Positions 62,266-64,000 of a DNA stretch of 64,000 nt are shown here, in pieces. Source of the DNA: Pseudomonas sp. SG20056 (GTDB lineage Bacteria; Pseudomonadota; Gammaproteobacteria; Pseudomonadales; Pseudomonadaceae). The stretch is from NCBI RefSeq assembly GCF_031764535.1, contig NZ_CP134499.1, forward strand, positions 1,674,001 through 1,738,000, given 5' to 3'. The first letter of the stretch is position 1. Every line of letters starts with the position of its first letter. The notes under the pieces were generated by a model, which made no database searches, was not told the origin of the DNA, and saw nothing but the letters and a program-made list of their open reading frames with translations. The position numbers were made by a program, and so were the translations under genes.

Positions 62266-63323
62266 CAGTGCTGTTTCAGGTTGTTCAATACGACCTGGGC
62301 AGCACCTTCGGCGGCTTCACCAATCTGGCCAATCACCCATGGCTGCTCGCCAGCAGCGGCCAGGGTTTGCAGGGTGACTTCGACTTGATCCTGCGCCACG
62401 CAGATAACCATGCCGACGCCGCAGTTGAGTACGCGGTGCATCTCGTGCTCATCGACGTTGCCTTTTTCCTGCAGCCAGTCGAAGACCGCCGGGCGCGTCC
62501 AGCTGGCGACGTCGACCACGGCTTGTGCGCCTTTCGGCAGCACGCGCGGGATGTTGTCGAGCAGACCACCACCGGTGATGTGGGCCATGGCTTTGACTGC
62601 GCCAGTGTCCTTAATCAGTTTGAGCAGCGGTTTGACGTAAATGCGGGTTGGCGCCATCAGCAGTTCGGTCAGCGGCTTGCCGTCGACCTGGGTGGTTTCG
62701 ATTTCAGTGCCCGACACTTCGATGATCTTGCGGATCAGCGAGTAGCCGTTGGAGTGTGGGCCGGAGGACGGCAGGGCGATCAGCGCGTCACCAGTGGCGA
62801 CTTTCGAACCGTCGATGATTTCGGCTTTTTCCACCACACCGACGCAGAAGCCGGCCAGGTCGTAGTCTTCGCCTTCGTACATGCCCGGCATCTCAGCGGT
62901 TTCACCGCCCACTAGCGAGCAGCCCGCCAGTTCGCAGCCGTCGCCAATGCCGGTGACTACGGTGGCTGCGACATCGACATTGAGCTTGCCGGTGGCGTAG
63001 TAGTCGAGGAAGAACAGCGGCTCGGCGCCACATACCACCAGGTCGTTGACGCACATGGCGACTAGGTCCTGGCCGATGCTGTCGTGCTTGTTCAGGTTCA
63101 GCGCCAGGCGCAGCTTGGTGCCGACGCCGTCAGTACCGGAAACCAGGACCGGTTGCTTGTAGCCCGCCGGGATCTCGCACAGGGCGCCGAAGCCACCCAG
63201 CCCACCCATGACTTCCGGACGCGCGGTGCGCTTGGCCACGCCTTTGATGCGTTCGACCAGGGCTTCGCCTGCGTCGATATCTACACCTGCGTCCTTGTAG
63301 CTGATGGAGGGTTGCTTGCTCAT
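62265..63323 (-). CDS. purM: Phosphoribosylformylglycinamidine cyclo-ligase
   Basis: PurM makes AIR from FGAM using ATP. The 352-residue protein has the PurM/AIRS signature at its N-terminus ([19 protein letters not shown]), [31 protein letters not shown] and [13 protein letters not shown]. The gene runs minus strand before purN, a familiar purMN pair with a 1-bp overlap. A GC-rich hairpin (ACCGCCGC/GGCGGCGGT) lies in the leader at 63359-63379. Confidence 0.96.
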   Translation of the reverse strand: MSKQPSISYKDAGVDIDAGEALVERIKGVAKRTARPEVMGGLGGFGALCEIPAGYKQPVLVSGTDGVGTKLRLALNLNKHDSIGQDLVAMCVNDLVVCGAEPLFFLDYYATGKLNVDVAATVVTGIGDGCELAGCSLVGGETAEMPGMYEGEDYDLAGFCVGVVEKAEIIDGSKVATGDALIALPSSGPHSNGYSLIRKIIEVSGTEIETTQVDGKPLTELLMAPTRIYVKPLLKLIKDTGAVKAMAHITGGGLLDNIPRVLPKGAQAVVDVASWTRPAVFDWLQEKGNVDEHEMHRVLNCGVGMVICVAQDQVEVTLQTLAAAGEQPWVIGQIGEAAEGAAQVVLNNLKQH

Positions 63324-63635
63324 AGATCCAGGCCTTTAGGGGGAAATGCGGATTGGCACCGCCGCTTATGGCGGCGGTCTGCGAAGGCGCGCGATTTTAT
63401 CAGGCTTACCCGGCAGCGGCCACCCGCTAAGGTTGCGGCTATTGGGGCGGCTGTTTAAGCTCGAAATCTCGCTGTTGTTGGCAGTCTGCGGCTGAAAAGG
63501 GCTTTGGAATGCACCTTAACAGCACCTAAACTCGCACTCTTGAGCCAGCGCCGCCGGCTTTATGTGGCGTGGGTTGGCCGCAACTGTTGTTAAACCTGGC
63601 CTGCGCGCCACTTTCCGTCCGTCGAGAATTCATCC
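63324..63635. other. Divergent promoter region purM / DUF2066 gene
   Basis: About 310 bp without a gene. It contains the hairpin ACCGCCGC-ttat-GGCGGCGGT at 63359-63379 in the purM leader. No sure PurR-type operator and no clear -35/-10 could be assigned. Confidence 0.5.
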
Positions 63636-64000
63636 ATGCGTTTGACCGCTCGCCTGCTTCTAGTCTGTTTGTCGCTGTCCGGCCTGCCGGCGTTTGCCGC
63701 GCCGGTGAGTGATCTGTACCAAGTCCGCGAAGCGGTCAGCAGCCAGCAACCGGAAGAGCGCGCTGCCGCCCTGAGCCGCGCGCTGGATACCCTGGTGTTG
63801 CGACTGACCGGTAAGGCCGATGCGGCGCAGAGCCCTGCACTGGCGGCGCTGCGCAAGGATCCGCAACAGATCGTCAGTCAATACGGCTATGAAGGCGACA
63901 AACTGTTGGTCGATTTTGACCCGCTGAGCACCGACCGCAGCCTGCGTCAGGCGGGCCTGGCGCTGTGGGGCGCCAATCGTCCGAGCATTCTGCTGTGGTG
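63636..64000 (+). CDS. DUF2066 exported protein, C-terminus outside window
   Basis: The first 121 residues are visible from ATG 63636. A signal peptide (LLLVCLSLSGLPAFAAP) precedes VSDLYQVREAVSSQQPEERA, then a helical, repeat-rich stretch and KLLVDFDPLSTDRSLRQAGL. It matches the DUF2066 proteins found next to purMN in Pseudomonas. The frame is open to the end of the window. Confidence 0.85.
   Translation, partial: MRLTARLLLVCLSLSGLPAFAAPVSDLYQVREAVSSQQPEERAAALSRALDTLVLRLTGKADAAQSPALAALRKDPQQIVSQYGYEGDKLLVDFDPLSTDRSLRQAGLALWGANRPSILLW

Overview
The window is a GC-rich Pseudomonas chromosome segment. Three things point to this genus: the order gacS - pirRSA - cysM - rlmD - relA - mazG - purN/purM, the rhlB / acyl-CoA ligase / carboxylesterase / amino-acid-binding-protein neighbourhood, and a fused-AB Mrp (Sha) antiporter operon. 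I recognise these arrangements from P. aeruginosa and relatives. The species cannot be fixed from the sequence; an integron with this attC family suggests the P. mendocina / stutzeri / alcaligenes side of the genus.

Layout. 1-4.8 kb: the end of a glycoside-hydrolase-like gene, a serine hydrolase, an OmpA-like lipoprotein, pdxH, a small membrane protein and a SlyB-like lipoprotein. 5.1-10.8 kb: a six-gene Mrp cation/proton antiporter operon. 10.9-18 kb: a DMT exporter, a PLP-dependent cysteine-synthase-like enzyme, an OmpA-family protein, an FAD dehydrogenase, a type I GAPDH, a lipoprotein and a YegP-like protein.

18.1-26 kb: a chromosomal integron, the main accessory feature. intI (+ strand, 25.0-26.0 kb) faces away from at least 13 cassettes read leftwards on the minus strand. 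These are bounded by 13 attC sites of 76-78 bp. Twelve cassettes carry one small gene each, nearly all of unknown function, and about half of the products are membrane or exported. The thirteenth is almost gene-less. The distal end is decayed: the last attC has lost its crossover GTT, and the gene beyond it is a pseudogene. From cassette 2 to 13 the 7-bp core at a cassette's start equals the core at its end, which fixes the boundaries to the base.

26-34.3 kb: rimO, a cytochrome b561, three initiator tRNA genes each with its own promoter and terminator, a zinc-ribbon membrane protein, dinB, rhlB, a frameshifted membrane dipeptidase and a cNMP-binding/GGDEF protein. 34.3-42.6 kb: a fatty acyl-CoA ligase-like enzyme, a carboxylesterase, the aapJQMP amino-acid ABC transporter and two small overlapping genes. 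42.7-54.6 kb: gacS and, divergent from it, an iron/catecholate-siderophore locus (two-component system, TonB receptor, methyltransferase, periplasmic esterase, three inner-membrane proteins). 54.7-64 kb: cysM, rlmD, relA, mazG, a DUF2058 protein, a DUF3108 protein, purN, purM and the start of a DUF2066 protein.

The most likely places for undescribed biology are the integron cassette proteins, the atypical attI-proximal cassette and attC, and the siderophore locus with its extra methyltransferase.
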